The notes under the pieces: generated by a model | Database searches by the model: none | The model's input: the letters and a program-made list of their open reading frames with translations, nothing else | Told to the model about the DNA's origin: nothing | Translations under genes and position numbers: made by a program | Origin: Lucinisca nassula | Lineage: Eukaryota; Mollusca; Bivalvia; Lucinida; Lucinidae | Direction: 5' to 3' | NCBI GenBank assembly: GCA_963580285.1 | Contig: OY757016.1 | Location: 42,795,124-42,859,123 of the forward strand | Length of the DNA: 64,000 nt | Shown: in pieces, positions 11,707 through 21,413 of the stretch | Layout of the letters: the number at the start of each line of letters is the position of its first letter | How positions within the stretch are numbered: position 1 is the first letter of the stretch

Positions 11707-11757
11707 AACTGGATTGATTTGGTTCCTCGGTGGTGTTTTTTTTTTTCTCCAGGAAAT

Positions 11758-12660
11758 AATTCTGGTTCATTGAGCTGTTGTAAGTCAGGCATTGCATCAA
11801 TGGTCTTCCAAACTGTGCGCCTTTAACCCCATTATTGTCTAACACCACTTGCTCTAGTTTATTTAAGAAATAGATCAGCTCTAGCTGTGATTTGTTGAGT
11901 AATAAATCACAGTTTGGAGGTCAGTTGTAAAGTAGACAAATCACAAGCGCGTAGCGCGCGTGATTTGTCTACTTACAACTGACCGACAAACTGTGATTTA
12001 TTATTCAACAAATCACAGACAAGAGCTGATCTATTTCGATTCTAACACGCTGAAAATCGGCAATAATGTTGTTGTTTCCTTCAAAATCTCACAACCTTTC
12101 GCCATTGTTAGAAGAAATCCCGCTAAAATTATCGACTGAAACACATGCATTTATATCCTTTTCTTACGTTTTCGATGCGAGAAAATGACGTTACACCGTC
12201 TAACGTCAAGGAAATCGACTAGTGACGTCATAAATTGGGAATTTTAATGACGTCACTCGTCACGCTCTTCCGAGCTGAGATTTGTTGCAGAATAAAACAC
12301 AGTTATTTTCCATTGCCTATATAGGCGCGCTGTGTTAGAATTGGTGACTTTGCTAAGGTCATCATTCGTTTGGCTATCACAGCATCTGATTCCAAACTTG
12401 TCACCAAAGCTGGCCTGAAGGTGTTGCATAGTGAGCATACAATTCGCACATAATCCCCAGCAAACAGGATTTTAGAATTGGGAAGTACATTGCTTTAAGC
12501 TTTCCATTGCTTTATACGCCCATTTGCTATCTCCACAACCCATCTCACTTTGGTGACAAGTCTGGACTGATTCACTTCCTCAGTGGTGTGTCGTTCTTCT
12601 TTTGTCTTCAAGGAACATCTTGGCCAGCCGCATATAGAAATAAGTAAAGTGATTCGAGGT
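11758..12660 (-). pseudogene. DDE-SWIM transposase, copy B (decayed, interrupted)
   Basis: Read from about 12620 down: a RTTHHxGS linker, then [16 protein letters not shown] (about 12515-12560; catalytic Glu block), NPVCWGLCANC, and KSVTNSN-like tail segments to about 12342. There the palindromic element 11858-12341 interrupts. The coding trace resumes as NKLEQVVLDNNGVKGAQFG (about 11800-11857) and stops at about 11758, where it is fused to copy A in the same orientation. The SWIM part is missing. Stops and frameshifts are visible. Confidence 0.7.
11858..12341. mobile_element. Palindromic MITE with 178-bp fold-back head, copy 1
   Basis: A near-perfect palindrome (about 11868-12045) has arms running TGATTTGTTGAGTAATAAAT, CACAGTTTGGAGGTCAGTTG and AAAGTAGACAAATCAC around a GCGCGTAGCGCGC centre. 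About 300 bp of non-palindromic sequence rich in TGACGTCA-like sites follows, ending CTGTGTTAGAAT. A second copy lies at 43918-44383. Its removal restores transposase copy B, which defines the ends. Confidence 0.75.
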
Positions 12661-13588
12661 CACAGTACAGAATTTGTTAGGGTGTTATTCGCTGACTAAC
12701 AGACAGATGTTGCAATCGCAGTTGCTGGTGGTACTTATATATACATAGAGAAAAGTGGTGATCACGCGTTCCAAAGGCGATCGTATTCTGTCCACAAAGG
12801 GCGCCCATTGGTTGAACCAATGATGCTTGTGGCAACTGACGGCTGCATACTTACAGTACTTGGCCTTTACCTGCCTGATGGTAAAACAATCAGATGCCAA
12901 AATAACTGAGCATATGCTGAAGTGCAATAGTGAAGATATTAAACATTGGTTCAATGAAGGGGATGTTTGTATTGTCGATAGGGGTTTTAGAGATGCGACA
13001 GAAAAGCACAATGATTGTTGGATTCACACAGAAAGGCCAAGATATTTCTTGAAGAAAAAAGAAGAAAAAAAAAACACAACACCGAGGAAGCGAATTAATC
13101 CAAAATTGTCATCGAAGTGGGGTGGGTTGTGGAGCCAGCAAATGGGCGTAAAAAGCAATGGAAAACTTTAAACAACGTACTTCCCAATTCTCAAATCCCG
13201 TTTGCTGGCGATTATGTGTGAATTGTATGCTCTCTATGCAACACCTTCAGGCCATGTTTGAAATCAGATGCTGTGACAGCCAAACGAACGATGACCTTAG
13301 CAAAGTCACCAAATAATCAACAGCAAAAGGGGTTAGACAATAAGTGGGATAAAAGGCACACAGTTTGAAAGACCATGGGTGCATCTGAAAAGCCAGACTT
13401 TCCACAACTCAGTGAACCAGAATTAAGAGATCTGACAATGGGGGTGTACCAAATTCGCCAGGCCAAGTCATATTCCAAAGAACAGCAAACTGATATTGGT
13501 AAACATGAAGGTATGGTCAACAAAGAACAAATAGGAGTCCTAAAATCTCAAATACATTCAAAACATATCAGCAGCAGAACCTATAACT

Positions 13589-13977
13589 AAGCTGGCTAAT
13601 CGGAGATGAAAAGCTAATCGATTACCAGTCCTGTCATTGCAATCGATAATTGATTAGTAATCGCTAAGGGTTTTGTCATAATTTTACCAGTCTGGCTTGC
13701 TGTCTGAGAATGATTCTTACCATACGTCGTACTTTGCCATATGTATATATGAACAGACAGACCTGAGCAAACAATGTGGACCCAGATGAGACGCCGCAGA
13801 ATGCGGCGTCTCATCAGGGTCTGCACTGTTTGTCATTCATCCAGCTATTTTAGGCATAATTTTGGGTAGTAAATTGTACCTATCAAGTAATCGATTAAAA
13901 GCAAATCAGAAATGATAATCATTTTTGTGGAATTTATTGATCGATTAATCGATTATGCGATTAATCGTGACAGCCTT
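13589..13977. mobile_element. hAT-like MITE inside transposase copy C
   Basis: The ends read AAGCTGGCTAATCG and CGATTAATCGTGACAGCCTT (inverted, imperfect). ATCGATTA repeats fill the subterminal regions. Both sides are flanked by ACCTATAACT (13579-13588 and 13978-13987), which is consistent with an 8-bp hAT duplication within the shared 10 bases. It carries a nested GACGCC hairpin. Confidence 0.65.
13768..13845. repeat. GACGCC hairpin element
   Basis: A short element with the perfect stem GATGAGACGCCGC...GCGGCGTCTCATC, followed by AGGGTCTGCACTGTTTG. Related copies are at 18470-18530, 19637-19690, 22770-22845 and 27868-27925. Confidence 0.7.
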
Positions 13978-14205
13978 ACCTATAACTTATGGATTGACCA
14001 CAACACAGGTTTCCTGCCGGGTTCGGCAACATTCTTTCGTGGAGATTGATCATGAAATTATTTTACGGTCATTCTCTCCCTTCCGCTGATTCAAGAAGGG
14101 CAGTTGTCAGTTTCTAGCGAAAGAATGTGCACTGTTTACGTATAAGTCTGCATAGGAAAAGTGTGGAAAGGTTAACTGACCGGCTCAAAAATGGCCTAAA
14201 ACAGT

Positions 14206-14360
14206 GTTTCATGGTGGAATTTTGTAAATATTTGAGGGTCACTGATGAGGCCTAAATGGCCGAAACTAGCTAGTCTCGTCCAGAAAACACAAACACTCTA
14301 TATTTTCCAGTTCTGTGGTGTATTCCTTGCTGCCAAAGGATAACCCTTCTAGAACATAAT
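14206..14360 (+). mobile_element. HHR element (hammerhead-carrying repeat), copy 1
   Basis: The insert splits SINE-B between ...AAACAGTG and TTGACTGTGCC. It holds the ribozyme motif, then AGAAAACACAAACACTC, and a downstream block GTATTCCTTGCTGCCAAAGG shared with the copies at 24421-24625 and 32140-33066. Confidence 0.7.
14236..14281 (+). ncRNA. Hammerhead ribozyme motif HHR1
   Basis: The core reads CTGATGA (14242-14248), stem II GGCC/GGCC with a TAAAT loop (14249-14261), GAA (14262-14264), stem III ACTA/TAGT with a 2-nt turn (14265-14274), and C at 14275 as the cleavage base of a GTC triplet. Stem I would pair TCGTCC (14276-14281) with GGGTCA (14236-14241), with one C-C mismatch and two wobbles. 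The 2-nt stem III turn is too tight for a monomer, so it would act, if at all, as a dimer, as described for retrozyme and PLE hammerheads. Confidence 0.75.
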
Positions 14361-14484
14361 TGACTGTGCCATAAAACTCCAATACAAACAAACAAACAAA
14401 ACAGCACAGGTTTAACTCAAATCTCTGACTGGTTTTGCACATGCAAATCAGGGGCTAGAGTGGTTGGTTGTTGTACCCGCATTG

Positions 14485-14765
14485 CATTATGAAAACACGC
14501 CTATACAAATACAATTTGTAAATTTTACCACCGAAAATCGAAGATTTTAAGATGAAAAATTGTGATAGTTTTCTTATTTCTGCTCAAAATAAAGATTGTG
14601 GGTACACGTTAGAACCGCCCCGATGAGGCGGTTCTAACGAGGAACCACAATCTATATTTTAGAGCAGAAATAAGAAAAATAAGGTTTACCCCTATACACC
14701 CCAGTTTTACAATATAAAGGTGGGGTTTATGGGGGTCAAAATTATATAGGCGTGTTTTCGTGATG
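14485..14765 (+). mobile_element. hpMITE, full length, inside transposase copy C
   Basis: Full-length with both termini (CATTATGAAAACACGCC and GGCGTGTTTTCGTGATG). It interrupts the SWIM codons. The host reads ATTGCA before and TGCATCTG after, so a TG to TGCAT target duplication is possible depending on where the ends are drawn. Confidence 0.85.
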
Positions 14766-15052
14766 TGCATCTGTCCGGTGGTATTTGGCATTTGAACGGC
14801 ATCAGGCAGCAACCAAACCATCTAAGACACATTGCAAATATATGGACTTTCTTACAGACGCTGCTGCTGAAATGTGGGATACCAACACCGACTCATCAGA
14901 AGAAAGTGATATGGAATATGAGCCCCGCCAAGCGAATTTGGGTCTTCGAGCATTCCGTCATGACAAATTTTAACTGCGCATGCCCAGCCATTCAGAGGGT
15001 CCAGGAATCTGGCTTTCTGTCTGAAGGTTCCTCTTGATTCACTGCTTGTATG

Positions 15053-15122
15053 AGCGAGCAGCGAAGGTTCTGGCGAGACTGCGCGGATGCGCAGGCTCGC
15101 CTGACCCTTCGCTGCTCGCATA
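15053..15122. repeat. 70-bp palindrome GAGCAGCGAAGG
   Basis: The arms GAGCAGCGAAGG...CCTTCGCTGCTC and GGCGAG...CTCGCC surround a TGCGCGGATGCGCA centre. It lies in the 3' region of transposase copy C. Confidence 0.7.
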
Positions 15123-15249
15123 GGCGATAAGTACCAAAATCGCTTGACGGGGCCCATATGATAATGTGAATTACATATATTAGGAAAACAAATAATACCA
15201 TTGAACTTTTAAGTCATTTTGACCAAAACTGATAATATTCCATCTCTGT

Positions 15250-15393
15250 TAATGTATTATTGAATTTATTAAACTCGTTGAGGAAATGGGATAAAATGCT
15301 CGGCAATGCCGCGCATTTTAACCCTTTTCCTCAGCTCGTTTAATAAATTCAGTAATACATGAACAATACATGGACACTCATGTAAGATCCTCT
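15250..15393. mobile_element. Fold-back FB1 (TGTATTATTGAATTTATTAA arms)
   Basis: The arms ATTGAATTTATTAAACTCG and TTGAGGAAA.GGGATAAAATG surround the CGGCAATGCCG centre. The right side keeps the terminal ACTCATGTAAGATCC. FB2 at 19225-19372 is the same family. Confidence 0.75.
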
Positions 15394-15555
15394 ATTACTT
15401 ACACAAGGCCTTTGTCAAAAGGTCCCATTTTTAAAGCAGTGCTTCAAACTTTCTATTATTAAATGGCTTCACTCGCTTATATTGCACTATGAAATGCCAT
15501 TCAGATGAAAAATATTTTAAACTGAGTACGTTTAAAAATCTGACTAAAATTTGTA

Positions 15556-16680
15556 GTTGTCATTGGAGCGGAACGGTTTAGTTATCTTGGTAGAGGGCTA
15601 TCTAAGCAACATTTCAATGAAATTTGAATGAACTTGGTCCATGGGTATAGGAGGATAGGAGGATAGGAGGAGAGGTCATGTAAACATTTTTTTCTGTATT
15701 TTGCTCTTCATTGGAGTGGAACGATTTTATCTTCTTTGAAAGAGGGTCATCTAAGCAACATTTAAATGAAATTTGAATGAAATTGGTTCATGGGTGTAGG
15801 AGGATAGGAAGAGAGGTCATGTAAAGATTTTTGAAAAAAAAAAAAATCTATTTTTAGCTCTTCATTTGAGTGGAACGATTTTATCTTCTTTGTAAGAGGG
15901 TTATCTAAGCAACATTCCTATCAAGTTTGGATGACATTGACCAACGCATACGGGAAGAATAGTCGTTAAAAGATATTTCTATTTTAGCTCTTGCAGCCAT
16001 CCTGTTGATCGGTGCGAACCATTTTAGCTATTTTGGAAGGGAGCCACTTAAGCAACATTCTTGTGAAAATTGAAACAAATTGGCCCATGTAGTCTTTTAA
16101 GCAAATTGTTGACTTTTTTTTCTATTTTTTTTAGCTTGGATAGCCAGTTTGCTCATTGTAGCGCAATAGTTTTAGCTATTTTCGTAGGAGGTCAACAAAG
16201 CAACATTCGTATGAAGTCCTATGAAATTATCCCATGGGTATAGGAGAGGTAGTCGTTGAAAGAGTTTTGAATCTCGTACTCTGGCGGCGATCTTGGACAT
16301 CGGAGCGAAATGGTTTTAGTTAATTTGGTAGAGGGTCACCTAAGCAACATTCCCTTGATTTTTGAATGAAATTGTCTCAGGGATATGGAAGGAGTAGTCG
16401 TTTAAAGAATTTTTTTTCTATTTGTAGCTCTGGCGGCCATCTTGTTCATCGGAGCGGAACGATTTTAGTTTTTTTTTTTTTTTTTTTTTTTTTTTGTTTT
16501 GGTTGTGAGTCACTTAGGCAACATGCATAAGAAGTTTAAATGAAATTGGCCTAAGGGTTTAGGAGGAGTAGTCTTTTAATATAAATTGTTGACGCCACAC
16601 GACGGACGACGAACAACGCACGACGGACATTGACTGATCACAATACTTACCATGATCACTTCCTGCTCAGGTGAGCTAAA
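15556..16680 (+). mobile_element. AGCTAAAA-ended element, ~150-bp tandem core, seven units
   Basis: The units are anchored by GAGGGTCA(C/T)CTAAGCAACATT near 15607, 15754, 15909, 16051, 16200, 16343 and 16519, each with a GGAGCGGAACGATTTTA segment. It closes with ACGGACGACGAACAACG, TGATCAC and GGTGAGCTAAAA. The core is the reverse complement of the units at 25497-27477. The 5' terminus was not found. Confidence 0.75.
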
Positions 16681-16945
16681 AACATGCTCAATAATGAAGG
16701 ATATGAAAAGTAGAAGAATCTCACATTTTCGTCAGGGGTAGAAAAACAAACCTCGGCAAGACTCGTGATACCGGATAGTGACCCTCCGGAAAATTTTTCA
16801 CACCAATGTAGAAATGTGTTAGTTCACCTTGTTCCAGAGACGCCCAGTTTACTGTGAAGGAAACAGGGTTTAATGTGAAGTAAACAGGGGATCCCGAAAG
16901 TCGTCCCGAAATTCGTCTCCCGTTGAAACAGTGACAGAAAATATT

Positions 16946-17222
16946 CATTACGATAACTCATCCGTGTAATATAGTGCATTTTCATACCGCAAAAAAAGGT
17001 ATTTTTTCTGATGACAATTTGTGATATTTTTCTTATTTATACTCCTAACATAGGTTTTGGGTGCTCGTTAGAACCGCCTCAATGAGGCGGTTCTAACGAT
17101 TACCCACAACCTATGTTTTGGAGCAGAAATAAGGAAAACAACGTTTACCTCTGTAAACCCCAGTTTTCTCTATATAAAGTGGGGTTAAGGGGTCTTTATT
17201 TCACGACCTTGTTCGCGTGATG
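16946..17222 (+). mobile_element. hpMITE, variant-B left end
   Basis: The hairpin and right end are typical. The left end reads CATTACGATAACTCATCCGT and ATAGTGCATTTT. The inverted copy at 35027-35304 has the matching ACGGGTGTGTTATCGTAAT end, which defines a second subfamily. Confidence 0.75.
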
Positions 17223-17446
17223 ATAGGTCAATTCATTACCCATTGAAGAAACAAAGACGGGGTTCCCGCGTAGCCTATTAGGTAAGAACGCTGACTCATT
17301 TGGTCTCTCACCGCTGTAGTTCTAGCAATGGAAGGTCAGATGGTTTTTGTCTACAGGCACTCCAGTTTTAGCCCATCTCTGATTAACAATCGGGTCGAAA
17401 TAAGTGAAATGATTTTGAAAGGACTACAAAAAATCAAGCTCTGTAC

Positions 17447-17618
17447 CTGATCGTGGAAAGCTGCACACCCAGATATCATCTTCCTTCACGTCCATTTTAT
17501 CTATCTCTTCAAGTTCTGCCATACATTTATCCTCAAGAGCTATTCCTTTGTAAAACCTTATTTGACCAGTTTTGTCCTCTACATTTTCTTGGACGCCACA
17601 TGTTTTCTCCAAAGCCAT
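17447..17618 (-). CDS. Cytosolic sulfotransferase, first coding exon
   Basis: The 57 codons run from ATG at 17618 to a splice donor. They end with DDIWVCSFPRSG, matching the start of the sulfotransferase 5'-phosphosulfate loop (usually YPKSGTTW), which binds the PAPS sulfate donor. Before it come FYKGIAL and ELEEIDKMDV, as in the N-terminal strands of the family. The exon breaks after the first base of Gly, at TCAG|GTACAG (donor on the plus strand at 17441-17446). Known SULT1-type genes have an intron at this point of the loop. In-frame TGA and TAG codons upstream support this ATG, and a TCTACAG acceptor at 17678-17679 would place the exon start at 17677. The remaining exons would lie below 17446, but I found none. 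The enzyme would sulfonate phenols, steroids or amines in the cytosol; the substrate is unknown. Confidence 0.75.
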
Positions 17619-17878
17619 ATTAGATAATATCCTCTATCACTTCTTTTAACATTTCAAATCTGAAATTCTGAAGCTACCTGTAGATCATCAATCTTTCAAT
17701 TATTATATAAAAAAAATAACCTTTAACCCTCTGCAATCGTATAGGTCATCTTTTAAACATTGTTATCTGAGCGACTTAATGTGAATGGGAACACCTGGCA
17801 GATGTTTTCGCCATTTTTCAAAGGGAGACAACTTTCGGGACTTCCTGTACGCTTTTCTGTAAGCCCTGTCCCACTGAA

Positions 17879-18262
17879 AAAGGGGTCAACTCTTAAAGGA
17901 AAGAATTTGCTCCTTAGGAGCAAATTCTTTCCTTTAAGTTTGTTTTGGAGTTTAACGGCCCAGTCAACACTATTTAGGTCATTTTTGAGCCGGTCAGTTT
18001 ACCTATCAACACTTTCCTGGGCAGGCTTATACGTAAGCGGTTAACCAGTACAGTGCACATTCTTTCGCCAGAAACTGACAACTGCCCTTCTTGAATCAGC
18101 GGAAGGGGGAGAATGACCGTAGAAAAGATTTCATGATCAATATCCGCGAAAGAATGTTGCCGACCGTGGCGGGAGTCGAACCCGCGTCCTCCTGATCACC
18201 AGTCAGACACGCATCCGACTGAGCCACCGAGGCCGGCTTTCCTTTAAGAGTTGACCCCTATT
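17879..18262. repeat. 70-bp perfect palindrome split by a SINE-B
   Basis: The arms GGGTCAACTCTTAAAGG and AAAGAATTTGCTCC meet at TTA. The second arm is cut after CTTTCCTTTAAG and finishes after the SINE with AGTTGACCCC (18249-18258). Confidence 0.8.
17939..18236 (-). mobile_element. SINE-B, full length
   Basis: On the minus strand the head (18236 to about 18158) is tRNA-like: GGTGGCTCAGTCGGATGCG as A box, GGGTTCGACTCCC as B box. Then come ACATTCTTTCG, AAGAAGGGCAGTTGTCAG, the GTACTGGTTAACCGCTTACG core and a CCGTTAAACTCCAAAACAAA tail. A perfect 12-bp duplication, CTTTCCTTTAAG, flanks it (17927-17938 and 18237-18248). This is the reference copy for the family in this window. Confidence 0.9.
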
Positions 18263-18680
18263 GACATGGGAGACAAAAATACTTTCGCAGGAGTTGTCTT
18301 TCCTGAATGTGTTCTCATTCCCCTTTAATAAATTAAACCCATTTTTTCCCTGGGTACTTATATAGGTCAATGTCATTTTTTAGTGTAAGAGATCTACCTT
18401 AATGTATAGCAGGTGTCGGGTATCTTTTGGAAATTTATTTAGAAAATGGCTGCATTTTTTTTGCGAACAGTGAAGGCCCTGATTAGACGTCGCTTTCTGT
18501 GGCGTCTGACTAGGGCCTGCTCTATTTGCCACGGTCCCGTTTGCGAGGTGGGGCGGTGCGGTCTAACCGTCTAAATTAGATTAAGTAACTATCATAATAT
18601 TTCTATAAAAGAGTTATCCTTTGGAAGCAAAGAATACACGACAGAACATAAACGTATAAAGTGTTCAGATTTACCTTTCA
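18263..18680. other. Unassigned DNA with a GACGCC hairpin
   Basis: A GACGCC hairpin variant (AGACGTCGC...GTGGCGTCT) sits at about 18470-18530. Nothing else is recognisable. Sequence upstream of the sulfotransferase exon on its strand could include a promoter or 5' UTR exon, but I see no clear signal. Confidence 0.5.
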
Positions 18681-18950
18681 CATCACGAAAACAAGCCAAT
18701 ATAATTTTGACACTTTGCACAGTAAAACTAGGGTTTACACGGGTACACATTATTTTTTTATTATTTCTGTTTAGAAACATAGATTATGGGTACTCGTTAG
18801 AACCGGTGAGGCGGTCCTAACGAGTACCCAAAATCTGTTTTTGAGCATAAATAAGAAAAATATCATAAATTTTTGTCTAAAAAAAATCATTTTTTTTTTT
18901 TTTTTTGGGTGGTAAAATTTTCAATATAATTGAATAGACATGTTTTCGGA
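18681..18950 (-). mobile_element. hpMITE, right end eroded
   Basis: It starts CATCACGAAAACAAGCC. The hairpin is shortened (AACCGGTGAGGCGGTC). A run of about 18 T precedes the eroded GGGTGGTAAAATTTTC end. Confidence 0.75.
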
Positions 18951-19224
18951 ACGATACGCAAGGTTAAACATTTGTGCTACTATAGGAAACTGAATACAAC
19001 ACATATGTGAAAATATATATTCATGTCGTAAAAAGTATGTCAGTATACCAGTATACTGGGCCAAATGTCATAAATGCTTTCTACCTGCTCATCGAATCGT
19101 TGCATAAATTTGTCGGATGGAAGTTGAACAGCTTATACAAATTAGATCAAAGCACTGAGAGTACTGATGGGTTGTTCTCGCTGAGTGTAGGTCAAACAAA
19201 TAGGTCTGGACTGTGATTTATATA

Positions 19225-19372
19225 GGATCTTACATGAGTGCTCATGTATTATTGAATTTATTAAACGAGTTGAGGAAAAGGGATAAAATGCGAGGCTTTG
19301 CCGAGCATTTTATCCCTTTTTCTCAACGAGTTTAATAAATTCAATAATACATGAGCACGAATGCAAGATTCT
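19225..19372. mobile_element. Fold-back FB2
   Basis: Near-perfect arms, GGATCTTACATGAGTGCTCA and TGTATTATTGAATTTATTAA, run to GAGG-CTTTG-CCGAGC at the centre. Same family as FB1, with both ends present. Confidence 0.8.
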
Positions 19373-20907
19373 ATTTATCATATGACATTTAAAACGCATT
19401 TTATTCACGATTTGTTTACAAAAATGTCAATATTCCGCCGTTAGTAAACGCGAGGTCGTTAAGGACGTCGTACATGTAACGTTACGGGACGTTTCTAGCT
19501 AATTTGCTTATTTAATCCACTAGTGGATTATCGAAAATAATACATGGCGTTATTACACTCTCAGACGCGACGTCATATGATAAAAACTGTTTCTATTAAG
19601 CATAAAATTCCGTTGTTTTAAGCAAATAGTGTACAGCTTGATCAGATGCCGCGTTCTGTGGCATCTGTTCTGGATCTACACTGTCTGCGAAGCCCAACCT
19701 ATAATTACAAGATAACCCTCTTACATAACACTCTGACCTCACTGCTGCTATATTCTATTAAAAGTTATTCCGGTAAGTCGGTGATGATCACGTAGACTTC
19801 AGCACTGAAGATTTTTTCTGTTTAGTAACTTTGCTTCGATTGACAATCGACCCAAAAATAACCATTTTATTTGTTCCACTCTTAGGTAAGAGTGTTGCGT
19901 ACACGTGAGAAAGTTACCTGTCAAATTTAGACTGGAATGATATGTTAGATTTGGCCAATAGCGTAGACCCAGATCAGTTATGAAAAAGAACTTAAGGGTA
20001 TACCGAAACAGTCCAAGTCCTAGTTCATGACCGTCTTCCCAGCCTGCAAATACAATCGGCCAGTGAGTGATGTTAGTGCTTTGATTTATTTACCCCCAAA
20101 CCTCTTTCATCCTTGAGGTGTGGAGTTCACTAACCTATCACTGAATTTTGGCACCAAATCAAAACACTCAAATTCAAGTTATTACTTTCATAATTGCCAA
20201 ACAGTATTTAGACACTGAATTTGCTCACTACCTGTATTTATGAAGAATTTCCCCCATGTGCACAGGCTGGAAACTGTGTTCTGCTACCTATATGCTCTTT
20301 CCACCGTTTTTCAAATGGCGGGGACCTTAACAAAGCGGCTCGACCACCTTTGGGGCCATGAAAATTCTTGTCAAATAGAGGTAGTTCAAACAACTGCATT
20401 TTTTACACAGCGCCTAAAATCATGGCGGCGACTATGTCTATGATTTTTACCGCAATCAGGCATTCTAGTAGTCTAGCTCCTAGACATTGATGCCATATTG
20501 GCCAATGACCAACCTTCCTGTTGTTTTTATCAAATATGAAACCTTGTTACTCAGACATCAAGGTCGGATATCTTCCCAAGATAAAACAAGTTGCTATCAG
20601 AGAGGGAAAAAGAAGTAAAAATATATAGAAGAATGTTACTTATTAACTTTAAAATATGATATCCGACTAGTAGCTAGTCTAGCATTCTAGTAATTTGATA
20701 AAAGGGGTCGAATAAGTGCACGCTATAATCGGTAGTTACATATAATACCTTCTACTGACCTATAATACGTCTAGGGACCGTTTTTTGACCGGCCCTACTT
20801 TTCAGTCCCTATTTTGCAAGTGTGAACATACAGCCTTTTATACACGGGTAAACAACAAAACAGCAAGGAATAATCTTTGCAATATTTATTTAAACAGTTA
20901 TTTCAGA
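19373..20907. other. Unassigned, mostly unique-looking DNA
   Basis: There is a GACGCC hairpin variant at 19637-19690 (AGATGCCGC...GTGGCATCT). Otherwise I recognise no gene or repeat family. Open frames of 60-70 codons are not protein-like. Confidence 0.5.
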
Positions 20908-21041
20908 ATACTTTATAGCACAAGCTCAGCAAACCTCCTTGAGCCAAGGTTACTAAAAATAGCTCAATGGCATTTTCAGTGTTAGAGAGCTACCTGTGGT
21001 GACTCATTCTGCTGGTCAGTGTAGCTTGTGCTATAAAGTAA
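20908..21041. repeat. 134-bp unit with 18-bp terminal inverted repeats
   Basis: TACTTTATAGCACAAGCT at one end and AGCTTGTGCTATAAAGTA at the other are exact reverse complements. No internal homology was recognised. It could be a small MITE. Confidence 0.65.
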
Positions 21042-21413
21042 GAAATTAAATCTAAATTCCTACCTTCTCGGGCTTTCCTGGTTTGAATGGTTCGCTGGAA
21101 AAATTGTGCACTGCTACTGCATTTGCGTCTCAACCTCGAAAATAATTTCTAAAGCTAAAATAATCTATTTATTTGCAGATTTTTCAACCAGAATTTAAAG
21201 CGCTGAGAAAATTTTATCCGAGCGGCCATGTTGTTGCCCACGTCTCTGTGACGCAAGGACGTCAGAAACGTTGCACTATTTGAAGTCATGTTATACTACG
21301 TGTGCGCGCCACGGCACTGAATACCGTTTAATATGCCACACTGTCCCCTGTCTTATTTGCTTCAATGTGCAAAATTATTGTGAAACAACTTGATTGTTTT
21401 TATTTGCGGTATA

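Larger units (their letters stand above)
9766..11757 (-). pseudogene. DDE transposase with C-terminal SWIM finger, copy A (decayed, twice interrupted)
   Basis: In minus-strand reading, the copy begins at 11757 (KKKNTTEE-like linker), is interrupted by a PLE (10727-11706), and resumes with KVRWVLELANGQIKQWK (about 10680-10725), which holds the catalytic Glu region. A SINE-A at 10280-10590 interrupts it again. It continues through the MPDFPQL-type and YQIRQAKSYS-like segment (about 10060-10160), GARVVGCYARIASVLWYLG (about 9860-9920) and a tail ending near 9766. The GARVVGC..I.SVLWYL block is the C-terminal half of a SWIM zinc finger, with the usual His read as Arg. Frameshifts and stops are frequent. 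Copies B and C confirm the domain order. The DDE plus SWIM architecture is one I know from cnidarian and molluscan transposons; a firm superfamily name would need a search. Confidence 0.7.
14013..14404 (+). mobile_element. SINE-B, 5'-truncated, interrupted by an HHR element
   Basis: The body runs from GGGTTCGGCAACATTCTTTCG through AAGAAGGGCAGTTGTCAG to GACCGGCTCAAAAATG. The tail ATAAAACTCCAATACAAAC follows at about 14370-14404, after a nested HHR element. The 9-bp duplication CACAGGTTT flanks it (14004-14012 and 14405-14413). Confidence 0.8.
12680..15251 (+). pseudogene. DDE-SWIM transposase, copy C (most complete, four interruptions)
   Basis: The reading starts with GGTYIYIEKSGDHAFQRRSY (about 12730-12790) and SVHKGRPLVEPMMLVATDGC (to about 12845), then after a frame change DAKITEHMLKCNSEDIKHWF and VDRGFRDA (about 12970-13000). 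It continues through a basic linker (RPRYFLKKKEE), VVEPANGRKKQWK (about 13125-13165), PDFPQLSEPELRDLTMGVYQ and IRQAKSYSKE (13388-13480). After a hAT-like MITE and a SINE-B comes CKSGARVVGCC-RIA (about 14440-14484), then an hpMITE, then RWYLAFERHQAATKPSK and an acidic SSEESDMEYE tail (about 14775-14925). By family pattern the first catalytic Asp should precede GTY; here it reads Gly. The second Asp (DRGFRD) and the Glu (VVE) are present. The element's 3' tail (GTCATTTTGACCAAAACTGA) ends at about 15251. Confidence 0.75.

Noticed and set aside
13812..13819. Hammerhead core (CTGATGAG on the minus strand)
   Set aside because: It is part of the GACGCC hairpin stem; no GAAA or cleavage triplet is suitably placed.
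18158..18236. A functional tRNA gene on the minus strand
   Set aside because: A and B boxes are present but the sequence is the head of a SINE-B with tail and target duplication; a folded cloverleaf with a proper acceptor stem was not evident.
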